Positions 43,139 through 51,827 of a stretch of DNA of 64,000 bases are shown piece by piece. Under the pieces are notes generated by a model that saw only the letters and a program-made list of their open reading frames with translations, made no database searches and was not told where the DNA came from. Positions within the stretch are counted from its first letter, which is position 1. Each line of letters opens with the position of its first letter. The position numbers and the translations under genes are program-made. Source of the DNA: Actinomycetes bacterium (GTDB lineage: Bacteria; Actinomycetota; Acidimicrobiia; Acidimicrobiales; Ilumatobacteraceae). The stretch lies in NCBI GenBank assembly GCA_025358125.1, contig JANYKS010000110.1, forward strand, positions 1 through 64,000, given 5' to 3'.

Positions 43139-44602
43139 TCAGTCCGTTCCCGGCCGGCGTTGATACTCCGCTCGCGGATCTCCGGTGTAGCCGGGCGGCA
43201 ATGTTGCCAGCAGTTCTTCGTCGGTCGGGACGCGCTTTACCCTGGCCTCCGGCGCCAGCAGCGCGCTGATCGCTTTCATCAGCTTCTTCGTGTCCGCGTC
43301 GGCGCTGCGGTACTTCAGCTCCACAGGCGGCCCGACGTTGATCGTGACGTGCGGCGGATCCGTCAGGTTGAGCACGTTCGGCAGGCGCGAGTTGCGCGGC
43401 CACACCTTCTCGGTGCCCCACAGACCGACAGGGATCACCGGTGCCTTGGTCATCGCTGCCAGCCGGGCGGCCCCCCACCGCCCCTTCAGGACTGGATCGA
43501 AGAAGGCGATTCCGCGTGGGATGGTGCCCTCCGGCATGATCGCAACGATGTCGCCCTGCTCGAGGGCCTCGGCGGCGGCCGTGAGCGGTTCGTCGCTGCC
43601 GCTGCCCCGCTCGACTCGGATACCGCCCATCGCCTTGGCGAGTTGGCCGACGAGCGGTATGTCGAACACTTCCTTCTTGCCCAGGAACCGCACCGTCCGA
43701 CCGCTTTTGGCGATGGCCATCGCCATCGCCAGCGGATCGAAGTAACTGCGGTGGTTCCCACAAAGGATTGCTGGTCCACTCTCGGGGATGTTTTCGACCC
43801 CGCTGATGTCGAAACGCGCGTACGGGATCAGTTGCGGCCGGGTGAACGCGAGTGCCAGCTTTTGCAGATCGCGCCCGCTCACCGGCAGCCTCGAACCGGT
43901 CGACGGCGCGCTGAGGCGGATCACGGGCCAGCGCCGAGCCCTCGCCATGACGGCCATCCGCGGGTCGGGGTTGACGACGAAGGGATGCCCGACGGCGGCG
44001 AGCAGCGGGGTGTCGTACACGCTGTCGCTGTACGCGAAACTGTGGGCCAGGTCGACATCGTGACGCTCCGCCCATTCGCGCACCGCGGCCAACTTGCCGG
44101 CGCTCCACACGAACGGCCCGGTCAGGGTGCCGTCGTAGGTGCCATCGGCGTTGACGCCATATCTCGTCGCAACGACATCGTCGAGGCCGAGCAGATCGGC
44201 GAACGGCTTGACGAGATCGTACGGCGTCGTGGTCGCGAGGACGATCGGCCGACCGGACTCGCGGTGCTCGTCGAACAGCGGCGCGGCCAACGGCTGGACC
44301 ATCGCCACCAATTGGCCGGCAACCGTCTCGGCTGCCTGCTGAACGGCTTCACGCGACTTGCCCCGCACCATCGTGACGGCCTGACGGGCGAGCGCCATGC
44401 TCGGCAGCGTCTCACCGATCGAGTTGAACAGGTTGAACAACAGCTTCTCGCCGGGCAGGCTCCGTCCGACCAGGCCGGCAGCCTTCATCGCCGAACTGAA
44501 GACTTCCCCGGACGCGCCGGCCAGCAGCGTGCGATCGAGATCGAAGAACGCGGCCCCGACGTTGGGGAGTGCGGTGGCCTTGGCTGCTCCGGCTGGACTC
44601 AT
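43139..44602 (-). CDS. HAD-IB phosphatase / PlsC acyltransferase fusion
   Basis: 487 aa fusion. N-terminal HAD-IB hydrolase (residues about 15-225): FFDLDRTLLAG with nucleophile Asp21, and SYSDSVYDTPLL-type motif III. C-terminal 1-acylglycerol-3-phosphate acyltransferase (about 255-440): CGNHRSYFDPLA (NHx4D) and MPEGTIPRG. It resembles the mycobacterial bifunctional protein annotated PlsC, acting in phospholipid synthesis at the membrane. TACGAT lies 6 nt before the ATG. The 6C-like RNA lies just upstream. Confidence 0.9.
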   Translation of the reverse strand: MSPAGAAKATALPNVGAAFFDLDRTLLAGASGEVFSSAMKAAGLVGRSLPGEKLLFNLFNSIGETLPSMALARQAVTMVRGKSREAVQQAAETVAGQLVAMVQPLAAPLFDEHRESGRPIVLATTTPYDLVKPFADLLGLDDVVATRYGVNADGTYDGTLTGPFVWSAGKLAAVREWAERHDVDLAHSFAYSDSVYDTPLLAAVGHPFVVNPDPRMAVMARARRWPVIRLSAPSTGSRLPVSGRDLQKLALAFTRPQLIPYARFDISGVENIPESGPAILCGNHRSYFDPLAMAMAIAKSGRTVRFLGKKEVFDIPLVGQLAKAMGGIRVERGSGSDEPLTAAAEALEQGDIVAIMPEGTIPRGIAFFDPVLKGRWGAARLAAMTKAPVIPVGLWGTEKVWPRNSRLPNVLNLTDPPHVTINVGPPVELKYRSADADTKKLMKAISALLAPEARVKRVPTDEELLATLPPGYTGDPRAEYQRRPGTD

Positions 44603-44617
44603 GTCGTCATCGTAGGC

Positions 44618-44744
44618 GAAAACGGGAAAGGTCCCGCTTGGGGGAAGCGGGACCTCTCAACCTTGGAACCCAGATGCTTTGGGGAAAGCACCGTGGTGGG
44701 TTCTTGTCGAGCAAGTTGTGGGGGACAACTCGCTTCGATCTACA
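44618..44744 (-). ncRNA. probable 6C-type small RNA
   Basis: On the minus strand three hairpins with C-only loops follow each other: TTGT-CCCCC-ACAA (44726-44714 region), TGCTTT-CCCC-AAAGCA inside an outer stem GAACCCA/TGGGTTC, and AGGTCCCGCTT-CCCCC-AAGCGGGACCT (perfect 11-bp stem, 44655-44629), the last followed by TTTCCCGTTTT as a terminator tract. A promoter TTGCAA, 17 nt, CATACT ends at 44751, putting the 5' end near 44744. C-rich loops define the actinobacterial 6C RNA family; loops here have 4-5 C. In M. tuberculosis the 6C RNA also neighbours a HAD-IB gene. Confidence 0.68.
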
Positions 44745-44790
44745 TGTGAAAGTATGCACATGAATCCGTGATCTTGCAAGGAGAAGTTGT

Positions 44791-44805
44791 AGATATCCGT
44801 TATCT
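44791..44805. promoter_or_regulatory. possible LysR-type operator
   Basis: AGATA-TCCGT-TATCT, a perfect 5-bp inverted repeat ending 9 bp before the lysR-type start and overlapping its TATCTT -10 element. LysR regulators often repress themselves through such sites. Short, so the call is tentative. Confidence 0.4.
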
Positions 44806-44814
44806 TTTTTCGAG

Positions 44815-45753
44815 ATGGATCTTCGCCAACTCTCGGCACTCGTGGCAATCGCCGATCATGGCTCGTTCTCGTCGGCCGCGCGGGCGCTCTACACCGTGCA
44901 GTCGAACATTTCCGGCCACATCGCCCGACTCGAAAAAGAACTCGGCGTGGTACTCGTCGACCGTCAACGCGGCGGCCTGACCGACGACGGCGGGCAGGTC
45001 GTCGACCGGGCTCGCCGGATTCTGCGCGAGATGGACGACATTTCCGCGGATATGGCCAGCCGCGGCGATTCGGTCAGCGGTCATTCCCGCTTCGGCATGA
45101 TCGGAACGACCGCGCGCTGGCTGATGCCGCAACTGCTTCCCGCATTCGCCCTGGATCACCCATTGGTGCACGTCACGGTGTTCGAGGGCAACACCTCCAA
45201 CCTCATTCCCCGTCTCATCGCCGGCCATCTCGATGCCGCGGTCGTCCACCTGCCTGTCGACGACCCGGAGCTCGTGATCGAGCCGCTGTTCGCAGAAGAC
45301 ATGATCGTGGTCGTCCACAGCCGCCATCCGTGGGCCGGCGAAGACGAGTTGTCGCTGCAGAAGGTGGCGAGCGAGCCACTGCTCATTCCGCCCAAGGGCA
45401 CGGTGATGCGCCGGATTCTCGACAAGGCAGCCGCCTCGGCGGGCACCACGCTTCGCCCGCAGGCCGAGATCGACGGTGTCCGCCTGCTCACCTCGCTCGC
45501 GATGGAGGGTTACGGAGCCGCGATCGTGCCGTCGACCGCCGTGCCCGGCTGGCTCAAGGGAGACTTCACGCGGATCCAGGTGCCAGAACTGCCGCGCCGC
45601 GTGGTCGGTTGGGTGCAACGTCGGCGGCCGCCCCCCGGCGCCCCCACTCGTGCCTTGCTGCGTACGATGCGCGAGATCCTCGAGAGCCGTGGTGCAATGC
45701 AGCACGGTGTCCATGTCGGCTCGGAAGCGTTTCCACTCGGCAGGAGCCTGTAG
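44815..45753 (+). CDS. LysR family transcriptional regulator
   Basis: 312 aa. N-terminal winged helix-turn-helix (1-60; FSSAARALYTVQSNISGHIARLE) and a C-terminal periplasmic-binding-protein-like effector domain (about 90-290). The inducer is unknown. TATCTT lies 8 nt before the ATG. It is 47 bp upstream of a carboxyltransferase gene on the same strand, so the two may be functionally linked, but LysR targets are more often divergent. Confidence 0.92.
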   Translation: MDLRQLSALVAIADHGSFSSAARALYTVQSNISGHIARLEKELGVVLVDRQRGGLTDDGGQVVDRARRILREMDDISADMASRGDSVSGHSRFGMIGTTARWLMPQLLPAFALDHPLVHVTVFEGNTSNLIPRLIAGHLDAAVVHLPVDDPELVIEPLFAEDMIVVVHSRHPWAGEDELSLQKVASEPLLIPPKGTVMRRILDKAAASAGTTLRPQAEIDGVRLLTSLAMEGYGAAIVPSTAVPGWLKGDFTRIQVPELPRRVVGWVQRRRPPPGAPTRALLRTMREILESRGAMQHGVHVGSEAFPLGRSL

Positions 45754-45800
45754 CGGCGCAACGTGTGCCGACGCGGCTCGACGCGCCTACAGTCACAGCA

Positions 45801-47162
45801 ATGACGTCGTTCGGACTCAGGTCTCCCCTGCCGATTCGGGCGCATGTTCCTGGTGCCGCGCGGGTCGATGTCCGCGATCTCGGCGGCCGGACGGTCGTGT
45901 GGCTGGACATCGACGCAGCCCAACGCAAGGGCGCGCTGTCGTCGGACGCCTCGTCGATGATCGAGGCGGCAGCTGTCACTGCTGCGACCAAGGGGTTCCC
46001 GCTGATCGCGGTGATGGGCTCGTCGGGCGCCGACATCTCGGAGGGCTTCAGCGCGTTGCACGGCTGGGGACGGGCCGCAAAGGCGCTCACCGATTGCAGC
46101 GGGATCGTGCCGACCATCATGATCGTCAACGGTCCGGCCGTCTCGGGCCCTGCGCTGCTGATCGGCATCGCCGATCACGTCGTGATGACCGAGGCCGCCT
46201 ACGCATTCGTCAGCGGACCGAGCATGGTGGCCGAGTTCACGGGCGTCGTGATGGACAACGACGAACTCGGCGGGGCGGCCAGCCACGCTCGGTACACCGG
46301 CGCCGCGAGCGTTGTCGCGCCAGATCTGGCTGGCGCTGTCGCCGCCGTCGAACAGCTGCTCGCCTACCTCCCGAACAACAACGACGAAGAACCCCCCGTC
46401 AGGGCGACCGACGACGACAAGGATCGGCTCACCCCAGAAGCCGGCGACGTGATCCCGCCGACATCGACGGGATCCTACGACGTCCGCAATGTCATCAGGG
46501 CTCTCGCCGACGACGGCGAATTGTTCGAGTTGCGGGCGAGGTGGGCGGCGAACGTCGTGACAGCGTTCGCGACCTTCGGCGGGCGCCCGGTCGGCATCGT
46601 CGCCAATCAGCCGCTCGCGCTCGCCGGCACACTGGACATTCCCGCTTCGCAGAAGGCTGCCAGATTCGTTTCGTTCTGCGATGCGTTCAATCTGGCGCTG
46701 CTCACTCTCGTGGACACGCCCGGCTTCTACCCTGGCAAGGATCTCGAATGGCGCGGGATGATCCGCCACGGCGCCCAACTCGTGTTCGCGTACGGCCGGG
46801 CAACGGTGCCCAGGATCTGCGTCGTGCTCCGCAAGAGCTATGGCGGGGCCTACATTGTCATGGACAGCAAGCGGATGGGCAACGACTTGTGCCTCGCCTG
46901 GCCATGGGCCGAGCTGGCCGTGATGGGCGCCGGCCAGGCGGCCGCTGTCCTGCAACGGCGGGCCACGCCAGAGCAGCGGGCGGCCTTCGAACTGGATTAC
47001 GCCGAGCGACTGCTGAACCCCTACGTCGCGGCCGAGCGTGGCTATATCGACGGCGTGATCGATCCCGCCGACACCCGGCGCGAGATCTGTCGAGCATTCG
47101 ACATCCTCGTCGACAAGCGCGAAATCATCCGGTCCCGCAAGCACGACAACTCGCCGCTCTGA
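45801..47162 (+). CDS. acyl-CoA carboxylase carboxyltransferase subunit (beta), short
   Basis: 453 aa, crotonase-like carboxyltransferase of the acetyl-/propionyl-CoA carboxylase beta family. The C-terminal half is strongly conserved (GRPVGIVANQPL, LVDTPGFYPGKDLE, SYGGAYIVMDSKRMGNDL, WPWAELAVMGAGQAA). The N-terminal half lacks the GKLTARERI-type opening of full PCC/ACC beta subunits (about 520 aa) and starts abruptly, so it is a shorter subtype. No biotin carboxylase gene is nearby. TACAGT 7 nt before the ATG fits a leaderless start. Confidence 0.85.
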   Translation: MTSFGLRSPLPIRAHVPGAARVDVRDLGGRTVVWLDIDAAQRKGALSSDASSMIEAAAVTAATKGFPLIAVMGSSGADISEGFSALHGWGRAAKALTDCSGIVPTIMIVNGPAVSGPALLIGIADHVVMTEAAYAFVSGPSMVAEFTGVVMDNDELGGAASHARYTGAASVVAPDLAGAVAAVEQLLAYLPNNNDEEPPVRATDDDKDRLTPEAGDVIPPTSTGSYDVRNVIRALADDGELFELRARWAANVVTAFATFGGRPVGIVANQPLALAGTLDIPASQKAARFVSFCDAFNLALLTLVDTPGFYPGKDLEWRGMIRHGAQLVFAYGRATVPRICVVLRKSYGGAYIVMDSKRMGNDLCLAWPWAELAVMGAGQAAAVLQRRATPEQRAAFELDYAERLLNPYVAAERGYIDGVIDPADTRREICRAFDILVDKREIIRSRKHDNSPL

Positions 47163-47287
47163 GCGGCGCCTGGCCGCTTCGTGCGCCGCTGCCCGCTCCG
47201 GGCTATGCCGCCCATACCCGCTGCCCACTAGTCTCGCCCTCGGGGAGAAAGCCCCGCACCCGTATCCGTGTCACCCGAGGGAGCAAC

Positions 47288-48556
47288 GTGCCCGACACCA
47301 TCACCATCACCGACGATCGCACCGGAAAGAAGGTCACGGTCCCGATCATTGACGGGGTCTTCCCCGCGACTGCGGTGCGCGAGCTCGATCCGTCGCTGTA
47401 CGTGTACGACCCTGCATTCATGCAGACGGCAGCGTGCAAGAGCGCGATCACCTATCTCGACGGCGAAGCGGGCATCCTGCGCTACCGTGGTTATCCGATC
47501 GAACAACTCGCTGCCAAGAGTACGTATCTCGAAGTGGCCTACCTCCTCCTCAACGGCCAGCTCCCCACGCCGGATCAACTCGCGATCTGGAAGTCCGAGG
47601 TCACCCGCCACACCTTCATCCACGAGAACATGCGCAAGCGTTTCGTCGACGGGTTCCACTACGACGCCCATCCGATGGGCATGTTCGTCAGTGCTGTCGC
47701 GGCGCTCGGAACGTTCTACAACGACGCCAAGGAGATCGAGGACGCGGCGAGCCGCGACAAGCAGATCCTGCGCCTCGTTGCCAAGATGCCAACGCTCGCT
47801 TCGATGTGTTATCGGTTCTCGGTCGGGCTGCCGTTCGTCTACCCGGACAACGATCTGAGCTTCCCCGCCAACTTCTTGAACATGATGTGGAAGATCGGCG
47901 AATACGACATCGATCCGCGGCTCGAGCGGGCGATGGATGTCCTGTTCATCCTCCACGCCGATCACGAGCAGAATTGCGGCACGACCGCAATGCGCGTGGT
48001 CGGCTCCAGCCACGTCGATCCGTATTCATCGTGCGCGGCCGCCGCGGCAGCCCTCTACGGTCCGCTCCACGGTGGGGCAAACGAGGCGGTGATCCGGATG
48101 CTGACCGAGATCGGCAGCATCGAACACGTTCCTGCGTTCATCGAGGAAGTCAAGAGCGGCAAGGGCAGCCGCCTGATGGGCTTCGGGCATCGCGTTTACA
48201 AGCACTACGACCCACGAGCGACGATCGTCAAGCAGACCGCGTACGACGTGTTCGAGGTGACGGGCAAGAACCCGCTGCTCGACATCGCGCTCAAGTTGGA
48301 GGAAGTCGCGCTCAGCGACGACTACTTCATCAGCCGCAAGCTCTACCCGAACGTCGATTTCTACTCGGGCTTGATCTATCAGGCGATGGGCTTCCCTGTC
48401 GCGATGTTCACGGTGCTGTTCGCGCTCCCACGTACGGTCGGCTGGTTGGCCCACTGGCAGGAGTTGCTTGCCGACCCTGATCAAAAGATCAGCCGTCCGC
48501 GGCAGTGGTACGTCGGTCCGCAAGCCCGCGACTACGTGCCGATCGACGCTCGCTGA
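47288..48556 (+). CDS. gltA: citrate synthase
   Basis: First TCA step, acetyl-CoA plus oxaloacetate. 422 aa, type II (GltA) length. Catalytic histidines in HADHEQNCGT and the GGANEAV segment; MGFGHRVYKHYDPRA is the citrate synthase signature, and the catalytic Asp is in NVDFYSGLIY. GTG start at 47288 has GAGGGAG 5 nt before it. Separate transcription unit after a 125-bp gap. Confidence 0.96.
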   Translation: MPDTITITDDRTGKKVTVPIIDGVFPATAVRELDPSLYVYDPAFMQTAACKSAITYLDGEAGILRYRGYPIEQLAAKSTYLEVAYLLLNGQLPTPDQLAIWKSEVTRHTFIHENMRKRFVDGFHYDAHPMGMFVSAVAALGTFYNDAKEIEDAASRDKQILRLVAKMPTLASMCYRFSVGLPFVYPDNDLSFPANFLNMMWKIGEYDIDPRLERAMDVLFILHADHEQNCGTTAMRVVGSSHVDPYSSCAAAAAALYGPLHGGANEAVIRMLTEIGSIEHVPAFIEEVKSGKGSRLMGFGHRVYKHYDPRATIVKQTAYDVFEVTGKNPLLDIALKLEEVALSDDYFISRKLYPNVDFYSGLIYQAMGFPVAMFTVLFALPRTVGWLAHWQELLADPDQKISRPRQWYVGPQARDYVPIDAR

Positions 48557-48597
48557 CGCCGGCTGCCGACGCGTCTGACGCCGCTTGCCGACGCGTC
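48554..48597. repeat. tandem 22-bp duplication after gltA
   Basis: Two copies, one mismatch and a shift in a GGC/GCT pair, of a 22-bp unit TGACGCCGGCTGCCGACGCG plus TC; the first copy includes the citrate synthase TGA stop codon, and the second would supply another in-frame-looking TGA. Probably a slippage duplication. Confidence 0.75.
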
Positions 48598-48655
48598 TGC
48601 CCCAGCGATACCGCGCCTGACCTGATTCGGCACGGGCAGTGAGTGGCGGCGGCTG

Positions 48656-49636
48656 TCAGCCGACGTCGATCAGGATCTTGCCGGTGTTCGCGTTGGAGGC
48701 CATGTAGAGATGGGCGTCGACGATCCGGTCGATCGGGTACCGCGAATCGATGATCGGGCGCAGTCGGCCGGAATCGAACAACGGCAGCACCTCACGGACG
48801 AAGCGTTGTGTCAGCGCGATCTTTTGTTCCAGCGGCCGCGACCGCAGGGCAGTGCCGATCAGCGCGGCGCGCTTGGCGAGGAGCAGGCCGACATTGACGG
48901 ATGCGTTCCCGCCGCCCATCAGGCCGACCTGGACGATGCGGCCCTGCGTCGACACGACCTGGATGTTGCGGTCGATGTAGGTCCCGCCGATGACGTCGAG
49001 GATCACATCCACTCCGGTGTCGCCGGTGACGGCGCGGACCTCGGCCACGAAATCCTGGGCGCCGTAGTCGACGACCAGATCGGCTCCGAGGTCACGACAT
49101 GCGTGCGCCTTGCCGGAGCTGCATGTGACGGCGATCCGTGCCCCGATCGACTTGGCGATCTGGATGCTGGCCGTTCCGACACCAGAAGCACCTGCGTGCA
49201 CGAGCGCCCAGCGACCACTCGTCAGCCCTCCCTGCACGACGAGCGCGTCCCACGCGGTGAGGAACACCTCCGGGATTGCCGCCGCGTCGGCGACGCTGAC
49301 ACTGGCCGGGACCCGCATCAATTGCCGTTCGTGGACGGCAATCTTGCCGGCGTATCCGCCTCCGGCATCGATTCCCATCACCTCGTCACCCTGCTTCCAC
49401 GCGGTCACCCGCTGGCCGACAGCTGAAACGACCCCGGAGAACTCGAGCCCGGGGATCTCGATGTCGGCTTGGCGCGGGTTGGGGTACAGACCCATCACCT
49501 GGAGCAGATCGGCACGGTTGAGCGCCGTGGCCCGGATGTCGATCAACGCCTCGTCAGGGCCGGGGACCGGATCGGGGACCTCCTCGACGACAAGATTCTC
49601 CGGGCCGCCATGGGAACGTAGGACTACTGCGCGCAT
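48656..49636 (-). CDS. NAD(P)H:quinone oxidoreductase, PIG3-like (MDR family)
   Basis: 326 aa, medium-chain dehydrogenase/reductase without the structural zinc lobe. NRADLLQVMGLYPNP and PGLEFSGVV are typical of the TP53I3/PIG3 quinone reductases; the NADPH-binding motif is HAGASGVGTASIQIA. A GTG codon precedes the ATG chosen at 49636. Single gene, convergent with gltA. Confidence 0.88.
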   Translation of the reverse strand: MRAVVLRSHGGPENLVVEEVPDPVPGPDEALIDIRATALNRADLLQVMGLYPNPRQADIEIPGLEFSGVVSAVGQRVTAWKQGDEVMGIDAGGGYAGKIAVHERQLMRVPASVSVADAAAIPEVFLTAWDALVVQGGLTSGRWALVHAGASGVGTASIQIAKSIGARIAVTCSSGKAHACRDLGADLVVDYGAQDFVAEVRAVTGDTGVDVILDVIGGTYIDRNIQVVSTQGRIVQVGLMGGGNASVNVGLLLAKRAALIGTALRSRPLEQKIALTQRFVREVLPLFDSGRLRPIIDSRYPIDRIVDAHLYMASNANTGKILIDVG

Positions 49637-49678
49637 CACACCAGTCTCACACGGCCGAGGACCTGAAATGGGCGCCGA

Positions 49679-50338
49679 TCAGGCATCGACGAGGTCGAGG
49701 ATCGCCCACAGGCCACGCGGCTCGCGATGGCGGCCCGGCGCCAGCAACAGCGTGCGGATGCCGGCGTCGACTGCGGCACCATCGTTGATGTGGTTGTCGC
49801 CGACCATCAACGCATGTTGCGGTTCGACGCCGACGGCTTCGAGCGCGATCCCGAACAGGCGCAGTTCGGGCTTGATCGTGCCGTGCTCGCCGGACAGCAC
49901 GAACGTGTGGATCAGGTGCTCGAGGTCGTAGTGGGCAAAGATCGGGCGGAGATCGAACGGCACATCGCTGACGACGACCGCAGGCACCTCGCGGGCCTTC
50001 AGCGCGATCAGCACCTCACGCGTGTCGACGTACGGCGACCACCCGCCTGCCGACGTCTCGAACTCGTAGAGGGCCTCGACGACACCAGGAGCAAACCGCT
50101 CCAGATCGGACCACAGCAGCGTCCACCGTTCGTGATGGACGGCACTGCTCTTGTCCCGGCCGAGTGCGAGTTCCTCGGCGATTCGGGACCGCCGACGTGC
50201 TTTGTCCCACACGTCGCGCACCTCGTCGGCGTCGGCGGCCGAACCGTGTCGGGCCGCGTAGTCGACGATGAACTCGACGCTGCCGGCAGTGTCGAACAAC
50301 GTGTGGCCCCAATCGAGTAGGACTGCCTTGACCGTCAC
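49679..50338 (-). CDS. HAD family hydrolase
   Basis: 219 aa. Motif [14 protein letters not shown] (nucleophile Asp), motif [11 protein letters not shown], and motif [13 protein letters not shown], then [17 protein letters not shown] phosphatase or dehalogenase with unknown substrate; the DWGHTL variant of DxDGT replaces the second acidic residue with Gly. GTG start overlaps the icd stop (GTGA), so it is translationally coupled to isocitrate dehydrogenase. Confidence 0.85.
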   Translation of the reverse strand: MTVKAVLLDWGHTLFDTAGSVEFIVDYAARHGSAADADEVRDVWDKARRRSRIAEELALGRDKSSAVHHERWTLLWSDLERFAPGVVEALYEFETSAGGWSPYVDTREVLIALKAREVPAVVVSDVPFDLRPIFAHYDLEHLIHTFVLSGEHGTIKPELRLFGIALEAVGVEPQHALMVGDNHINDGAAVDAGIRTLLLAPGRHREPRGLWAILDLVDA

Positions 50339-51564
50339 GACGCGCGAGTCGACATCCGGGCCTGCAGCCGGCGATCGATGACGTCGAGGAAGTCCTCGGT
50401 GTTGAGGTAGGGCGCATCGCGCGAGATGAGGATTGCGAGGTCCTTGGTCATCTCACCGCTCTCGACCGCATCGATGCACACTGCCTCGAGCGTCTCGGCG
50501 AACGCCGTCACCTCCGGCGTGTCGTCGAGGTTGCCCCGGTGGGCGATCCCGCGGGTCCAGGCGAAGATCGAGGCGATCGGGTTGGTCGACGTCGGGTTGC
50601 CTTTTTGGTGTTCGCGGTAATGGCGCGTGACGGTGCCGTGAGCGGCCTCGGCCTCCATCGTGGCGCCGTCGGGGGTCAACAGCACGCTCGTCATCAGGCC
50701 GAGCGAGCCGAAACCCTGGGCGACGATGTCGGACTGGACGTCTCCGTCGTAGTTCTTGCAGGCCCACACGTAGCCGCCCTCCCACTTGAGCGCGCTGGCC
50801 ACCATGTCGTCGATCAGGCGGTGCTCATAGGTGAGTCCCGCAGCATCGAACTCGGCCTTGAACTCGTCGTTGAACACCTGCTCGAAGATGTCCTTGAACG
50901 CGCCGTCGTAGGCCTTGAGGATCGTGTTCTTGGTGCTCAGGTAGACGGGATAGTTGAGCTTGAGGCCGTAGCGCAGGCTTGCCCTGGCGAAGTCTCGGAT
51001 CGAGTCGTTGTAGTTGTACATCGCCATCGCGACGCCACCGTCGTCGCCGTACTTGGCCACTTCGAGCTGCAGCGGCTCGCTGCCGTCTGCCGGGGTGTAG
51101 GTGATGGTCAAGGTGCCGGCCCCCGGCACCTTGAAATCCGTTGCCTTGTACTGGTCGCCGTGCGCATGGCGACCGATGACGATCGGCTTGGTCCAACCCG
51201 GAACAAGACGTGGGATGTTGCGCATGATGATCGGCTCGCGGAAGATCACGCCGCCGAGGATGTTGCGGATCGTGCCATTGGGACTCTTCCACATCTTCTT
51301 CAGGCCGAATTCCTCGACCCTTGCTTCGTCTGGTGTGATGGTGGCGCACTTCACGGCAACGCCGTGCCTCTTCGTCGCGTTGGCGGAATCGATCGTGACC
51401 TGGTCGTTGGTGGCATCACGGTGTTCGATGCCGAGGTCGTAGTAGTCGAGCTCGATGTCGAGGTACGCCAGGATCAATTTGTCCTTGATGAACTGCCAGA
51501 TGATGCGAGTCATCTCGTCACCGTCCATCTCGACGATGGGATTCAGAACCTTGATCTTGGCCAC
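50335..51564 (-). CDS. icd: NADP-dependent isocitrate dehydrogenase (type II, dimeric)
   Basis: Oxidative decarboxylation of isocitrate. 409 aa. [32 protein letters not shown] (substrate-binding Ser) and [13 protein letters not shown] (metal-binding Asp) place it with the eukaryote-like homodimeric enzymes. GTG at 51564 is preceded by GGAG at 10 nt spacing; a longer frame to 51651 lacks conservation. Confidence 0.95.
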   Translation of the reverse strand: MAKIKVLNPIVEMDGDEMTRIIWQFIKDKLILAYLDIELDYYDLGIEHRDATNDQVTIDSANATKRHGVAVKCATITPDEARVEEFGLKKMWKSPNGTIRNILGGVIFREPIIMRNIPRLVPGWTKPIVIGRHAHGDQYKATDFKVPGAGTLTITYTPADGSEPLQLEVAKYGDDGGVAMAMYNYNDSIRDFARASLRYGLKLNYPVYLSTKNTILKAYDGAFKDIFEQVFNDEFKAEFDAAGLTYEHRLIDDMVASALKWEGGYVWACKNYDGDVQSDIVAQGFGSLGLMTSVLLTPDGATMEAEAAHGTVTRHYREHQKGNPTSTNPIASIFAWTRGIAHRGNLDDTPEVTAFAETLEAVCIDAVESGEMTKDLAILISRDAPYLNTEDFLDVIDRRLQARMSTRAS

Positions 51565-51827
51565 GCGAATATCACTCCAATTCTTTCCTGATTCGTTCCA
51601 ACTTGTATTCGACTTGTACAGTCTAGCCGCCGGCACAGCTGACGCCCCCACGAGCGAATGCGGTGAATGTTACGAACAGTTTACTTTTAGGTGACCACAC
51701 CTCGAAGGCTGGCGTCATACAGTCATGGAATTGTGAGGCCCACCAAACGTTCCGAGACTCGTGCAGTGAGTGATTCCCGCAGCGTCGAATTCGGATTGAG
51801 TTCGATCGGTCGGCGGGAGCGTGCCCG

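Noticed and set aside
45476-48556. 1026-codon frame running through lysR, the carboxyltransferase and gltA
   Set aside because: The first 600 codons are an out-of-frame shadow; only the gltA part from 47288 is real.
51565-51827. Small RNA or gene between icd and the glycosidase gene
   Set aside because: Only a direct repeat ACAAGT and normal promoter-like AT-rich DNA were seen; no stable fold or coding frame.
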